Assembly (NCBI GenBank): GCA_013215105.1
Contig: JABSPL010000081.1
Location: 1-35,951 of the forward strand
DNA: 35,951 bases
From: Flavobacteriaceae bacterium
GTDB taxonomy: Bacteria > Bacteroidota > Bacteroidia > Flavobacteriales > Flavobacteriaceae
Reading direction: 5' to 3'
Each line of letters opens with the position of its first letter. Positions within the stretch are counted from its first letter, which is position 1. Of the stretch, positions 8,741 through 17,791 are shown piece by piece. The position numbers and the translations under genes are program-made. The notes under the pieces are model-generated. The model did not search any database, was not told the DNA's origin, and saw only the letters and a program-made list of their open reading frames with translations.

Positions 8741-8753
8741 AATAATATATCAT

Positions 8754-8951
8754 ATGAGGAAAACAATATTATATATCTCTATTTTTATATCATTAATACA
8801 ATTTATTAATATATTAAAAATAATATTAGTCGACTGGGAAAGACTTACTCAGTATGGATTCGGATATTTGTCCGGTAAAATAGTGATCTTAACTATACTT
8901 TTATTTATAATATACTTAACCAGTAAAAAGAAAACAATAAAACCCTCATAA
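8754..8951 (+). CDS. Small two-helix membrane protein, unknown
   Basis: A 65-residue ORF starting MRKTILYISIFISLIQF. There are two hydrophobic segments (about 5-27 and 41-59) joined by a short loop with WERLTQYGFGYLSGK, and a Lys-rich tail (SKKKTIKPS). It is preceded by a hairpin, and its stop lies inside a strong bidirectional terminator, which fits a real short transcript. I recognise no family. Being small and AT-rich, it could be spurious, but the paired helices, positive C-terminus and precise terminator placement argue for a gene. Confidence 0.55.
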   Translation: MRKTILYISIFISLIQFINILKIILVDWERLTQYGFGYLSGKIVILTILLFIIYLTSKKKTIKPS

Positions 8952-8977
8952 ATTAAATAATTCACTTTGAGGGTTTT
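8939..8977. terminator. Bidirectional terminator
   Basis: aaaaccctca (8939-8948) pairs perfectly with tgagggtttt (8968-8977). It lies between the convergent small membrane gene and the nitronate-monooxygenase-like gene and has A- and T-runs on its two sides, so it serves both. Confidence 0.8.
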
Positions 8978-8999
8978 ATAAACAACAATCTAAAAACAA

Positions 9000-9926
9000 C
9001 TATTTTTCAGTAACAGCCATAGCTTCTACTATGTCTTTTACTGTTTTTATTTCGTTTATTCTATCTATATTACCGCCTATATTATATATAAACCTGTGTT
9101 TATATATCTTAAGAGTTAATATAATTCTAAATATATGATATAGTATATATCCTGATTTATTAGGTAAATAGCCTGAAAAAAGCTTACTATATTTTATGTA
9201 TTTCTCCAATTTGGAGTTGTTAAGCATACTGTATATAGTCTCATTAATCTTTATATCTATTAATATATCGTTTTCGTTTTCGATACAGGTGTTTTTATAA
9301 TTATGTTCAGAGTCAGACTCTTCGCTATAAGTAAACACTGTACTAGCCGCAAAGCCATCATAGCCCAAATCTGAATAATAGCTTATATCTTCCGAGTCTA
9401 TAATGCCTCCTTTTATTATTTTAGGTAAGTCTTCTATGTCTTTTATATTGTTATACACCTCAGTACCTGACATATTAAGCTTATGAGAACTAGATTTATC
9501 ATTATTAACCATAATAGCATCTACACCCTGCTCTTTTAACTCTAACGAATGATTCAAATCATTAATATTACATATAACTTTAAAACCTTTGTCTTTGGGA
9601 ATATTCAAGACATCTGCAATATAAATATCAGAAGTAACTACAAAGTCTATATCTATTTTCTTAAGCAAATCAATATGATTATAGTAATTAACATTGAATT
9701 CGCCCGTGTCTAAACTAAGACTAATAGCTTCTTTACCTATTAACTTAAGCTTCTCTATGAGTTTTCTCAATTTGTATTCATGGTGGTAATTATCTATATT
9801 TACACATACAGCAAGTCCGTTTTCCAAACCTTGTTTTAGCATTTCATAACCAGCCATACCTTGGTGTTGCATCATTATTATTGGCTTGTCTATTTTTAGT
9901 AGCTCTGTTATGCTTTTGTTTCCCAT
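9000..9926 (-). CDS. Degenerate nitronate monooxygenase-like TIM barrel
   Basis: A 308-residue protein whose layout follows the FMN-dependent nitronate monooxygenase/2-nitropropane dioxygenase family: an opening strand KPIIMMQHQGMAGYEMLKQG (family PIIqapMagg), a middle with VICNINDLNHSLELKEQGVDAIMV, and LPKIIKGGIIDSEDISYYSDLGYDGFAASTVF near the end (family aaGGI...GadgvqmGTrF). The usual E-A-G-G-H signature reads DKSSSH, so only the His is kept and FMN binding may be altered. The C-terminal 90 residues look helical and unlike the family. It is transcribed alone and convergent with the small membrane gene. The likely role is an NMO relative with an unknown substrate; loss of catalysis is possible. 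Confidence 0.5.
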   Translation of the reverse strand: MGNKSITELLKIDKPIIMMQHQGMAGYEMLKQGLENGLAVCVNIDNYHHEYKLRKLIEKLKLIGKEAISLSLDTGEFNVNYYNHIDLLKKIDIDFVVTSDIYIADVLNIPKDKGFKVICNINDLNHSLELKEQGVDAIMVNNDKSSSHKLNMSGTEVYNNIKDIEDLPKIIKGGIIDSEDISYYSDLGYDGFAASTVFTYSEESDSEHNYKNTCIENENDILIDIKINETIYSMLNNSKLEKYIKYSKLFSGYLPNKSGYILYHIFRIILTLKIYKHRFIYNIGGNIDRINEIKTVKDIVEAMAVTEK

Positions 9927-10194
9927 ATTTTTTTTTTGATAAAATTAGTCTATATAGAAGTCGTAGTATTGTATATTCTGAACATTTTCATGTCCTTTGG
10001 GAAATATATTTCTTTTGTTGTATTTGGATAGTATACCACATAGTTTAAGTCTAAAATGCGATAAGACTTTCTTTATTAACTATATAAAGTGTGTAGAAAA
10101 AAATTAAAATAGCATTAATAATAATATAATGACATGAAACATCTGGTTCTGACTTTATTTTAACTATTTTTGAGTAACCATAATAATATAAAAT

Positions 10195-10698
10195 ATGTCA
10201 AAAATAACATTAAAAGGAAACGCTATAAACACTATAGGATCTTTACCAGAATTAAACACTATAGCTTCGGATTTCACGTTGATAAAAAACGATTTATCTC
10301 CAATTAGTTTATCTGACCTTAAAGGGAAAAGAGTGGTTTTAAATATATACCCTAGCATAGACACAGGGACTTGTGCTGCTTCTACCAGGAAATTTAACGA
10401 GCTAGCTTCAGGCTTAGACAACACAACAGTATTATGTGTATCTAGAGATTTGCCTTTTGCTCAAGCTAGGTTTTGCGGTAGCGAGGGAATAGAAAACGCA
10501 ATAACAGTATCTGACTTTGCTAACGGAGACTTCGGTAAAGCTTATGGCTTAACAATAATAGATGGGCCTTTGGCTAACTTGCACTCTAGAGCTATTGTAG
10601 TTCTTAACGAAAAACAAGAAGTTATATATACTCAGCAGGTATCTGAGATAGTTGATGAGCCTAATTATGACAAAGTAATTGATGTATTAAAGAAATAA
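10195..10698 (+). CDS. tpx: Thiol peroxidase Tpx
   Basis: An atypical 2-Cys peroxiredoxin that reduces hydrogen peroxide and lipid peroxides using thioredoxin; 167 residues, the normal length. The peroxidatic Cys is C60 in SIDTGTCAAST and the resolving Cys is C94 in AQARFCGSEG, matching the E. coli positions within one residue. LANLHSRAIVVL and a thioredoxin-fold core are intact. It is monocistronic. The 268-bp upstream region has no clear TAnnTTTG box or peroxide-regulator site that I can identify. The gene is closed by a 17-bp terminator shared with convergent sucB. Confidence 0.93.
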   Translation: MSKITLKGNAINTIGSLPELNTIASDFTLIKNDLSPISLSDLKGKRVVLNIYPSIDTGTCAASTRKFNELASGLDNTTVLCVSRDLPFAQARFCGSEGIENAITVSDFANGDFGKAYGLTIIDGPLANLHSRAIVVLNEKQEVIYTQQVSEIVDEPNYDKVIDVLKK

Positions 10699-10715
10699 TA
10701 CTATCCCTATTAAAC

Positions 10716-10753
10716 CAAAATATCCTCTTCTTAATAAAGAAGAGGATATTTTG
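10716..10753. terminator. Bidirectional terminator tpx/sucB
   Basis: Arms 10716-10732 and 10737-10753 are perfect complements of 17 bp with a 4-nt loop (aata). It sits between the tpx stop and the convergent sucB stop and has A/T runs on both sides. Confidence 0.9.
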
Positions 10754-10772
10754 ATAATATAGAATTCTATAC

Positions 10773-11972
10773 TTAAAGCTCCAAAGCTCTAAGTACCTCA
10801 TTGTCCATAAGTAATTCTGTTGGGTTTTCGAGTGCTTCTTTTACAGCTACTAGGAATCCTACAGATTCTTTACCGTCGACTATACGGTGATCGTACGAAA
10901 GTGCTACATACATAATAGGTTGTATTACCACCTGCCCGTTTACAGCCATAGGTCTTTCAACTATATTGTGCATCCCTAGTATCCCTGACTGTGGTGCATT
11001 TATAATAGGTGTCGACAACATAGAACCGAATACTCCTCCGTTGGTAATAGTAAAAGTACCACCAGTCATTTCGTCTATAGTTAACTTACCATCTCTTGCT
11101 TTTATTGCTAGTCTTTTTATTTCAGCTTCTATACCTCTAAAAGTTAAGTTTTCGGCATTTCTCATTACAGGTACCATTAGTCCTTTAGGTCCTGATACTG
11201 CTATAGAAATATCAACAAACTCAGGTACTACCATTTCCTTACCGTCTATCATAGAGTTAACGTCTGGGAAAAGTTTTAATGCTCTTATTACTGCCATAGA
11301 AAAGAAACTCATAAATCCAAGTCCTACTCCGTGCTTAGCTTTAAATTCTTCTTTATATTGTTTTCTAAGGTCAAATATTGGTTGCATATTCACTTCGTTA
11401 AAAGTAGTAAGCATAGCTGTTTCGTTCTTAACAGCTACCAATCTCTCGGCAACTTTTCTCCTAAGCATTGACATTTTTTTACGCCCAGTCGATCTGTTTC
11501 CACCAGTAGGAGTTCCCATAGAAGGCACAGCTTTTACAGCATCTTCTTTGGTTATACGTCCATCGACACCACTACCTTTTACTTCACTGGTTTTTATACC
11601 TTTTTCGTTAAGTATCTTGTTAGCAGCTGGCGAAGCAGTACCAGTAGCATAGCTATCTTTGGTTACTACTTTGACTTCTTCTTGTTTAGTTTCTTCTTTT
11701 ACGGGAGCTTTGGTTGCAGTACCTTCTGGTTTTGCAGCATCCATATCTATAAGACAAACTACAGCACCCACCTCAACAGCATCGCCTTCTTCGGCTTTTA
11801 ACGTAATAATTCCGCTTTCTTCTGCTGGCAATTCTAAAGTTGCTTTGTCAGAGTCTACTTCGGCTATAGGTTGGTCTTTTTCTACATAGTCACCATCTTC
11901 TACTAGCCAAGCTGCAATTTCTACTTCTGTTATTGATTCCCCTGGAGAGGGTACTTTCATTTCTAAAATCAT
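10773..11972 (-). CDS. sucB: 2-oxoglutarate dehydrogenase E2 (succinyltransferase)
   Basis: Dihydrolipoyl succinyltransferase, the core of the 2-oxoglutarate dehydrogenase complex of the TCA cycle; it moves the succinyl group from E1 to CoA. The 399 residues comprise an N-terminal lipoyl domain (1-75) with the lipoylated Lys K43 in [11 protein letters not shown], a linker rich in Lys, Glu and Thr, a peripheral-subunit-binding domain (about 108-148, [13 protein letters not shown]), and a catalytic domain ending with [10 protein letters not shown] (His about 362, Asp about 366). A single lipoyl domain is usual for OdhB/SucB. The gene follows sucA by 41 bp on the same strand, so E1 and E2 are co-expressed. 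The lipoamide dehydrogenase (E3) is not in this window. Confidence 0.95.
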   Translation of the reverse strand: MILEMKVPSPGESITEVEIAAWLVEDGDYVEKDQPIAEVDSDKATLELPAEESGIITLKAEEGDAVEVGAVVCLIDMDAAKPEGTATKAPVKEETKQEEVKVVTKDSYATGTASPAANKILNEKGIKTSEVKGSGVDGRITKEDAVKAVPSMGTPTGGNRSTGRKKMSMLRRKVAERLVAVKNETAMLTTFNEVNMQPIFDLRKQYKEEFKAKHGVGLGFMSFFSMAVIRALKLFPDVNSMIDGKEMVVPEFVDISIAVSGPKGLMVPVMRNAENLTFRGIEAEIKRLAIKARDGKLTIDEMTGGTFTITNGGVFGSMLSTPIINAPQSGILGMHNIVERPMAVNGQVVIQPIMYVALSYDHRIVDGKESVGFLVAVKEALENPTELLMDNEVLRALEL

Positions 11973-12013
11973 CTTTGGTAATTTTAATTTATCTTTTTTT
12001 ATTATTTTTTATA

Positions 12014-14740
12014 TTAAATGCTAAACACTGCATCTATCACTCTTTTTTGTCTTTCTCTGAACCTAGCTCCAGACCCTGCTGCAGGTACGGCATAGTAAGG
12101 ACGAGAAGCTAATTTCAAGTTGACTATATCTTCCATTCTCTCTCTTATATGTGACCAAGCTCCCATGTTTCTAGGCTCTTCTTGTGCCCAAACAAAAGTC
12201 TCTGCATTAGTGTATTTACTAACTATTGCTGATGCTTGTTCTACGTGTAGAGGGAATATTTGCTCTAGTCTCACTATAGCAATATCGTTTCTTTCTAGTT
12301 TTTCTCTTTCTTCTAAAAGCTCGTAATACAACTTACCTGTACAGAAAACTACTTTCTTTATATCCTTAACTTTAGCTAAGCTATCGTCTATTATTTCTTG
12401 GAAACCTTTCTCTGCAAACTCAGTTATAGAAGATACTGCTTTAGGATGTCTCAATAAACTTTTGGGTGTAAAAACTACTAATGGTTTACGGTAATTTCTT
12501 TTCATCTGTCTTCTTAATAAATGATAGAAATTCGATGGTGTTGTACAGTTAGCAACAGTCATATTATCCTCGGCACATAGTTGTAAGAATCTCTCCATTC
12601 TTCCTGAAGAATGCTCAGAACCTTGTCCTTCGTAACCGTGAGGTAATAATATTACTATTCCGTTTTGCAATTTCCACTTATCTTCGGCAGCACTCATATA
12701 TTGGTCAAATATTATCTGAGCACCATTGCTAAAGTCACCAAACTGAGCCTCCCATATAGTAAGCGAGTTAGGGTTAGCCATAGCATGACCGTAGTCAAAA
12801 CCTAAAACTGCATATTCTGACAATGAAGAGTTATAAATACTCATCTTTCCTTTGTTGTCTTTGTTGGTATTCAGAAGATTTATTTTCTCCTCAGAGTTTT
12901 CGTCTTTCAATATAGCGTGACGATGCGAAAATGTTCCTCTTTCTACATCTTGCCCCGAGATACGAACATCGAAACCTTCTTCTAGCAAACTTCCGTAAGC
13001 TAAGGTTTCTGCCATTCCCCAGTCTATTTTATTTTCTTCTACCATCTTCATACGCCCTTGAAGTATTCTCTCTGCTTTACGCAAAAACTTTACATTCTCA
13101 GGAGTAGTAGATACTATTTTAGCTATATTCTTAAGTTTTTCTTCGCTATAAGTTGTGTCGGTAGCCTCAAGCATAGCTGGTAAAGATTCTCTTTTGTAAT
13201 CTTTCCAAGTATCCTTCATAAACGAGCGTATCTTAGACTTTTTGTCTTGCTTAGCTTCGTTAAAACCTATTTCTAACATATCTTTAAAAGCCTTAGTTTC
13301 CGAAGATATATAATCAGCATCTATAATTTCTTCGGCTATCAGTTTTTTTGCATATATCTCTTTCGGATTAGCATGCTTAGCTATAGCTTTATATAATTTT
13401 GGTTGAGTAAACCTAGGTTCATCACCTTCGTTATGGCCATATTTTCTGTAACCTAATAAGTCAATAAATACATCTTTTTTGAAACGCATTCTGAACTCTA
13501 AAGCCATTTCGGTAGCGTGAACTACAGCTTCGGCATCATCGGCATTTACGTGTAAAACTGGCGATAAAGTAACTTTAGCCAAATCGGTACAATAAGTACT
13601 AGAACGAGCATCTAAGTAATTAGTAGTAAAACCAACCTGATTGTTAACCACTATATGTATAGTTCCTCCTACAGAATAACCGTTTAGTTGGCTCATCTGT
13701 AGTAATTCGTAACCAATACCCTGCCCAGCTATAGCTGCATCACCATGTACTAGTATAGGAATTATCTTAGAAGTGTCACCATTATAGAATTTGTCGGCTT
13801 TAGAACGAGCTATACCGGTAGCTACAGGACCTACAGTCTCTAAGTGAGAAGGGTTAGGAACTAAGTTCATTTTGATAGATTTGCCATCTTTAAAGGTTTT
13901 ACTAAGAGTATAACCAAGGTGGTACTTTACGTCTCCATCTATATTTTCGTCTTCAAAATCTTTACCTTCAAACTCACTAAAAAGCTCTCTTACTGGTTTT
14001 CTGAAAATATTGGTAAGAGTGTTAAGTCTACCACGGTGTGCCATACCCAACACAAGTTCTTGTACGTCATAGTCTTTAGAAGCATTACGCAAAAGAACAC
14101 TAATAGCAGGTATAAGAGCTTCTCCTCCTTCAAGAGAAAAACGCTTTTGCCCTACGTACTTGGTTTGCAAAAAGTTTTCAAAACCTACAGCTTGGTTAAG
14201 CTTAGAATAAATATATTTCTTAGCTTCAGCATTATAATTAGGGTGGTTATCGTTTTTATTTAATTTATCCTGCATCCATTTGATAACCTCAGGCTCTCTT
14301 ATATACATATATTCTACTCCTATAGAATCGCAATATATGTTTTCTAAGTGCTTGATTATCTCTTGTAGGGTTACAGCTCCTAGCCCTAGGATGTCGCCTG
14401 CGTTAAACACAGCCGATAAGTCAGAAGCAGCTAAACCAAAGTTAGAATAGTCTAACGAAGGGTTGTATTGTCTTCTTTCTCTTACAGGGTTAGTTTTGGT
14501 AAACAGATGTCCCCTGGTGCGGTATCCGTTTATAAGTTCTATTACCTGAAATTCTTTCTGAACATGTACAGGTATTGTTATTTCATCTTCTTTAATATTA
14601 TAACCTTCGTTAGCAAGGTCGTAACCTTGAAACAAACTTCTCCAGCTAGGCTCTATGGCATCTGGATTGGTCAAATATTGCTCGTATAAGTCTCCTATGA
14701 ACCCAGCATGAACTGTGTTTAGGAACGAAAATCTATCCAT
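12014..14740 (-). CDS. sucA: 2-oxoglutarate dehydrogenase E1
   Basis: Thiamine-diphosphate-dependent decarboxylase of the 2-oxoglutarate dehydrogenase complex; 908 residues, a normal bacterial length. The N-terminal MDRFSFLNTVHAGFIGDLYEQYL is typical. The thiamine-diphosphate region contains VLGMAHRGRLNTL, LVHGDAAIAGQGI and HIVVNNQVGFTT, and YGHNEGDEPRFTQP follows. The pyrimidine-binding C-terminal half has FDYGHAMANPNSLTIWEAQFGDF and ILLPHGYEGQGSEHSSGRMERFL. It is the first gene of the sucA-sucB operon, with a candidate -7 box at 14779-14786 giving a leader of about 30 nt. Confidence 0.96.
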   Translation of the reverse strand: MDRFSFLNTVHAGFIGDLYEQYLTNPDAIEPSWRSLFQGYDLANEGYNIKEDEITIPVHVQKEFQVIELINGYRTRGHLFTKTNPVRERRQYNPSLDYSNFGLAASDLSAVFNAGDILGLGAVTLQEIIKHLENIYCDSIGVEYMYIREPEVIKWMQDKLNKNDNHPNYNAEAKKYIYSKLNQAVGFENFLQTKYVGQKRFSLEGGEALIPAISVLLRNASKDYDVQELVLGMAHRGRLNTLTNIFRKPVRELFSEFEGKDFEDENIDGDVKYHLGYTLSKTFKDGKSIKMNLVPNPSHLETVGPVATGIARSKADKFYNGDTSKIIPILVHGDAAIAGQGIGYELLQMSQLNGYSVGGTIHIVVNNQVGFTTNYLDARSSTYCTDLAKVTLSPVLHVNADDAEAVVHATEMALEFRMRFKKDVFIDLLGYRKYGHNEGDEPRFTQPKLYKAIAKHANPKEIYAKKLIAEEIIDADYISSETKAFKDMLEIGFNEAKQDKKSKIRSFMKDTWKDYKRESLPAMLEATDTTYSEEKLKNIAKIVSTTPENVKFLRKAERILQGRMKMVEENKIDWGMAETLAYGSLLEEGFDVRISGQDVERGTFSHRHAILKDENSEEKINLLNTNKDNKGKMSIYNSSLSEYAVLGFDYGHAMANPNSLTIWEAQFGDFSNGAQIIFDQYMSAAEDKWKLQNGIVILLPHGYEGQGSEHSSGRMERFLQLCAEDNMTVANCTTPSNFYHLLRRQMKRNYRKPLVVFTPKSLLRHPKAVSSITEFAEKGFQEIIDDSLAKVKDIKKVVFCTGKLYYELLEEREKLERNDIAIVRLEQIFPLHVEQASAIVSKYTNAETFVWAQEEPRNMGAWSHIRERMEDIVNLKLASRPYYAVPAAGSGARFRERQKRVIDAVFSI

Positions 14741-14778
14741 AATTTATATAGTAATCTCTGTTTTAGAATAACTAAGAG

Positions 14779-14786
14779 CAAAAATA
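14779..14786 (-). promoter_or_regulatory. Candidate -7 box for sucAB
   Basis: Minus strand reads TATTTTTG, matching TAnnTTTG, 38 bp before the sucA ATG. No clear -33 element is seen. Confidence 0.4.
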
Positions 14787-15419
14787 CACTTTTTAGTAAA
14801 ACGAGGTGTTTTTAATCGGTAATATTTTGAGCTTATTGAGTAGTTGTATTACAGAAACAGTTTGCGTACTTAAATAAAGCTACTTATATACATTCAAGAA
14901 CGTAATAATATTAATATGCATCTATATCTAAAACCCTATTAGTTCAGATGAAAATGGCTCAATTACATCTTCCTTATTCAGGAGATATGCAGTAGTGAGC
15001 TTTTAGAAAAAATGATTAGTTTGTGATTTTTGAAACCATTGCAATTAGGCGAAATTCTCTTTTATGGCACACATTTGAATTTTCCACACATATAAACATA
15101 TAGTAATTCACACGACTTCATTAATTAATAATAGTGTTGTAGTATAGTATTGAATAGATCTATTAAGGTATTAATAAATAGATATGTCAGTATCCATAAA
15201 AATGCTACTAGGAGATACTTACAAGGAAATAAAGAAATCATCTATCCGTGAAAGAGTCTATTGATTTCCTAAATTCATAGCATTAATATTATTTGTGAGA
15301 CTATTACTCTTATCTCCCTTTTTGTATCCTTTTCTATCTTTTCCGTTTTCACTTGTTCTTTGCTTTTTTTTGTAAATATACGACTATCTCAAGTCTTATA
15401 ATTGTATAAAACAGCACAA
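14787..15419. other. Gene-poor stretch with one nested inverted repeat
   Basis: About 630 bp with no convincing ORF, tRNA or IS. The only structure I see is 15201-15284. aatgcta (15201-15207) pairs with tagcatt (15278-15284). Inside it, ggaaat (15225-15230) or gaaatca (15234-15240) can pair with tgatttcc (15262-15269). This could be a small RNA, the hairpin of a decayed element, or chance in AT-rich DNA. Fragments such as 14948-14998 read like decayed coding sequence, but I cannot name a source. Confidence 0.35.
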
Positions 15420-15459
15420 ACCATCCCGTTTTGTTTTTTACATAAGGAAACGGAGTGGT
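15420..15459 (-). terminator. Terminator of ssb-gldE-gldD
   Basis: accatcccgttt (15420-15431) and aaacggagtggt (15448-15459) pair at 10 of 12 positions with a 16-nt loop. It directly follows the gldD stop on the minus strand, with T-rich sequence beyond. Confidence 0.55.
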
Positions 15460-16011
15460 CTACTCCCAGCTAAAAGTCTCCATTAACTTAATTATATCTT
15501 TTCTTATATAAGAAATAGCAGGTCTTATGGAGTCGTAATTGGGTTTTACCTCAAAGTACAAAGCTCCTACAAGGAAATGATTAGTGCTATCGGTAAGATG
15601 AAATTGTATTGCCGAAGCAGAGTTTCCTGTGATTTCATAAATAGACCCAAAAACTTTTTTGGCGAAATTTAAAAACTCTTTAGGAGCCTTTATTTCATCA
15701 GCTTTTATGGTGTGTCGGTAAGTCATCTTTTCAGTATCTAACAAAAGACCTCTTAAATTGTTTTTGATAGGTTTGTAAGTTATGTTTATTCTAGCTTTCA
15801 TTCTAGGGTAACTAATATTAAGTCCTTTGTTTTTGGTGCTTTTAGCTACTGATAAGCTAGAGTGTTCGAAGCTGAAAGGTAGTTCTGATTCTAGTTTTTT
15901 ATATGTGTTTTCAGGATATTCAAGACTCAAATAAGCATTAGGCTTAGGGTTGAATTCGTCACTACAAGAAGTTAAAAGCAGTATCATCAGAAAAGTAATT
16001 CTATAAATCAT
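15460..16011 (-). CDS. gldD: Gliding motility lipoprotein GldD
   Basis: A 183-residue lipoprotein (signal MIYRITFLMILLLTSC, Cys about 16) required in flavobacteria for gliding and linked to the type IX secretion machinery. PNAYLSLEYPENTYK shortly after the lipid Cys, FSFEHSS, LNISYPRMKARINITYK and the terminal ETFSWE-like end fit the GldD family. It lies 3 bp after gldE. The ssb-gldE-gldD order is a conserved block in Bacteroidota; mutY, which often precedes it, is absent here and an LD-carboxypeptidase gene diverges instead. Confidence 0.9.
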   Translation of the reverse strand: MIYRITFLMILLLTSCSDEFNPKPNAYLSLEYPENTYKKLESELPFSFEHSSLSVAKSTKNKGLNISYPRMKARINITYKPIKNNLRGLLLDTEKMTYRHTIKADEIKAPKEFLNFAKKVFGSIYEITGNSASAIQFHLTDSTNHFLVGALYFEVKPNYDSIRPAISYIRKDIIKLMETFSWE

Positions 16012-16014
16012 CTA

Positions 16015-17322
16015 TTATTTGTTTATTAAAACTTTTATTTGTTCTATTCTCTTTCTGTTTACTACTTCTATAGTGAACACGTATTTATCAAAAGTTATCA
16101 CCTCTTTGGCTTTAGGGTATCTTCCTGATATTTCTAGGACAAAGCCAGCTAAGGTTTCGGATTCTCCTTTTTTTTCTTCAAACACACTAGCTTCTATATC
16201 TGTTATTTTATAGAAGTCAATAAGAGCTGTTTTACCTTCAAAAACATAAGTATGATCATCTATTTTGGTGTATGCTACTCCGCTAACCTCATCATTGTCG
16301 TCTATATTTCCTACTATTTCTTTGAGTACATCGTCTAGGGTTACTATACCGCTAGTACCTCCATATTCGTCAACAACTATAGCTAGGTGGTTTTTCTTTT
16401 CTTTAAAATCGGTAAGTAAATCGTCTATTTTTTTGTTCTCAGGTACAAAAAAAGGTTTTCTGATAAGCTTTGTCCAGTTGTATTCTTCTTTGGATAAGTG
16501 TATAATAAGATCCTTGGCATATAATACTCCTATAATATCATCTATATTATCCTTGTAAACAGGATGTCTCGAGTGCCCGTTTTCGGCTATCTTTTTTATT
16601 ATATCTATATGTTTTTCTTTTTCTGAAAAAGCAATAACATCCATCCTGGGAGTCATTATCTGTATAGTTTCTATACTCCCGAAAGCAATTATATCCTCTA
16701 GCATTTTATGACTATTGCTTTGGTCACTTTCCTTGTCGGATAGCTCCAGTGCTTTTGATAGAGTTTCTATAGATATATTACCTTTTTTCTTGTTCAATCT
16801 TCTCTCGACTATATTGGTCATTTTAAGCAAAGGAATACTCAAAAACAACAATACACTATCTAGTACCGAGATTGGTGTCACTATCAGTTTAGAAAATTTC
16901 AATGAGTTTCTACTAGCATATATTTTGGGTAATACCTCTCCAAAAAGCAATATTAGAAAAGTTATAAGCCCTATTTCTATTATAAACCTCATGCCTAACT
17001 GATAGCCTAATAAATTGACAGTATAGTTTAAATCGGCAAAATATACATTACTATTGTACGCAAAAACTAAAACTATAAGTATATTTATGAAATTGTTAAC
17101 TATAAGTATGGTTGCTAATAGTTGCTTAGGCTTGCTTAGCAGAGCAGCTATACGTTTGCTAGTATTATCTTTTTCGTTACCTAACGATATTAAAGTAGTC
17201 TTAGATAAAGAGAAAAAAGAAACCTCTGCGCCCGATATAAGAGCTGATGATAGTAATAGTAATACGAGTATTAGTATATTTATATAAGGTAATATGATAG
17301 ATAATAAGGGGTCTACGTCCAA
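16015..17322 (-). CDS. gldE: Gliding-associated CNNM/CBS/CorC protein GldE
   Basis: A 435-residue membrane protein. It has three to four hydrophobic segments in an N-terminal CNNM/DUF21 domain (about 10-190, starting IILPYINILILVLLLLSSAL), a CBS pair (about 205-335; VIAFSEKEKHIDIIKKIAENG and LAIVVDEYGGTSGIVTLDDVL) and a C-terminal CorC/HlyC domain (about 350-435). GldE is a paralogue of hemolysin C/CorC-like proteins; it is proposed to support GldD function, and ion transport is unproven. It starts 6 bp after ssb and ends 3 bp before gldD, so the three genes form one operon. Confidence 0.9.
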   Translation of the reverse strand: MDVDPLLSIILPYINILILVLLLLSSALISGAEVSFFSLSKTTLISLGNEKDNTSKRIAALLSKPKQLLATILIVNNFINILIVLVFAYNSNVYFADLNYTVNLLGYQLGMRFIIEIGLITFLILLFGEVLPKIYASRNSLKFSKLIVTPISVLDSVLLFLSIPLLKMTNIVERRLNKKKGNISIETLSKALELSDKESDQSNSHKMLEDIIAFGSIETIQIMTPRMDVIAFSEKEKHIDIIKKIAENGHSRHPVYKDNIDDIIGVLYAKDLIIHLSKEEYNWTKLIRKPFFVPENKKIDDLLTDFKEKKNHLAIVVDEYGGTSGIVTLDDVLKEIVGNIDDNDEVSGVAYTKIDDHTYVFEGKTALIDFYKITDIEASVFEEKKGESETLAGFVLEISGRYPKAKEVITFDKYVFTIEVVNRKRIEQIKVLINK

Positions 17323-17328
17323 TTTATA

Positions 17329-17679
17329 TTAGTTTTTTGAGTTATCTTTTTTTGATAGAAATGTTATAGTTTTGGCTATTATTTCTACAGTTGTGCTCTC
17401 TACTGAGTTTTGTTCTTTGGTTTTTATACTCAGTTTGCCTTCACAATATATTTGATCGCCTTTGTTTAAATATTTCTCACACATTTCGGCTAAAGCATTA
17501 TTTACGGCTATGGTATACCACTGAGTGTTAGTTACTTTTTCTCCCGTTTTCTTCGAAATATACGACTCGTTAGTTGCCATGGAGAACCGCCCTACACACT
17601 TTCCTTTTTCGAAATAATGCAAATCAACTCCTTTACCTACATAACCTATTAGCATCACTTTGTTAAGAAAACCTGGCAT
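17329..17679 (-). CDS. ssb: Single-stranded DNA-binding protein, gldE-linked
   Basis: A 116-residue OB-fold protein: MPGFLNKVMLIGYVGKGVDLHYF, GRFSMATNESYISKKTGEKVTNTQWYTI, YCEGKLSIKTKEQ. It is the first gene of the ssb-gldE-gldD block, 6 bp before gldE. Like the SSB at 3291, it has no acidic C-terminal tail and ends in KKDNSKN. The two differ in most positions, so they are old paralogues rather than a recent copy. The candidate promoter is TACATTTG at 17705-17712. It is probably an accessory SSB; the link to gldE is positional and conserved, not known to be functional. Confidence 0.88.
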   Translation of the reverse strand: MPGFLNKVMLIGYVGKGVDLHYFEKGKCVGRFSMATNESYISKKTGEKVTNTQWYTIAVNNALAEMCEKYLNKGDQIYCEGKLSIKTKEQNSVESTTVEIIAKTITFLSKKDNSKN

Positions 17680-17704
17680 AAATGTATAAAAATTTATTAA
17701 ACTT

Positions 17705-17712
17705 CAAATGTA
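17705..17712 (-). promoter_or_regulatory. Candidate -7 box for ssb-gldE-gldD
   Basis: Minus strand reads TACATTTG (TAnnTTTG), 25 bp before the ssb start codon. Confidence 0.5.
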
Positions 17713-17791
17713 CAAAAATTAAAATCATATAATTTGGCTATTAACTACTAATTTAATTATTTTTATATCCATCAAAACAAAGCAATATATA

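Noticed and set aside
10966-11889. Long plus-strand open frames opposite sucB (10966-11652, 11659-11889)
   Set aside because: They are antisense shadows of a clear sucB; low-complexity Ser/Ile/Leu-rich protein with no motif.
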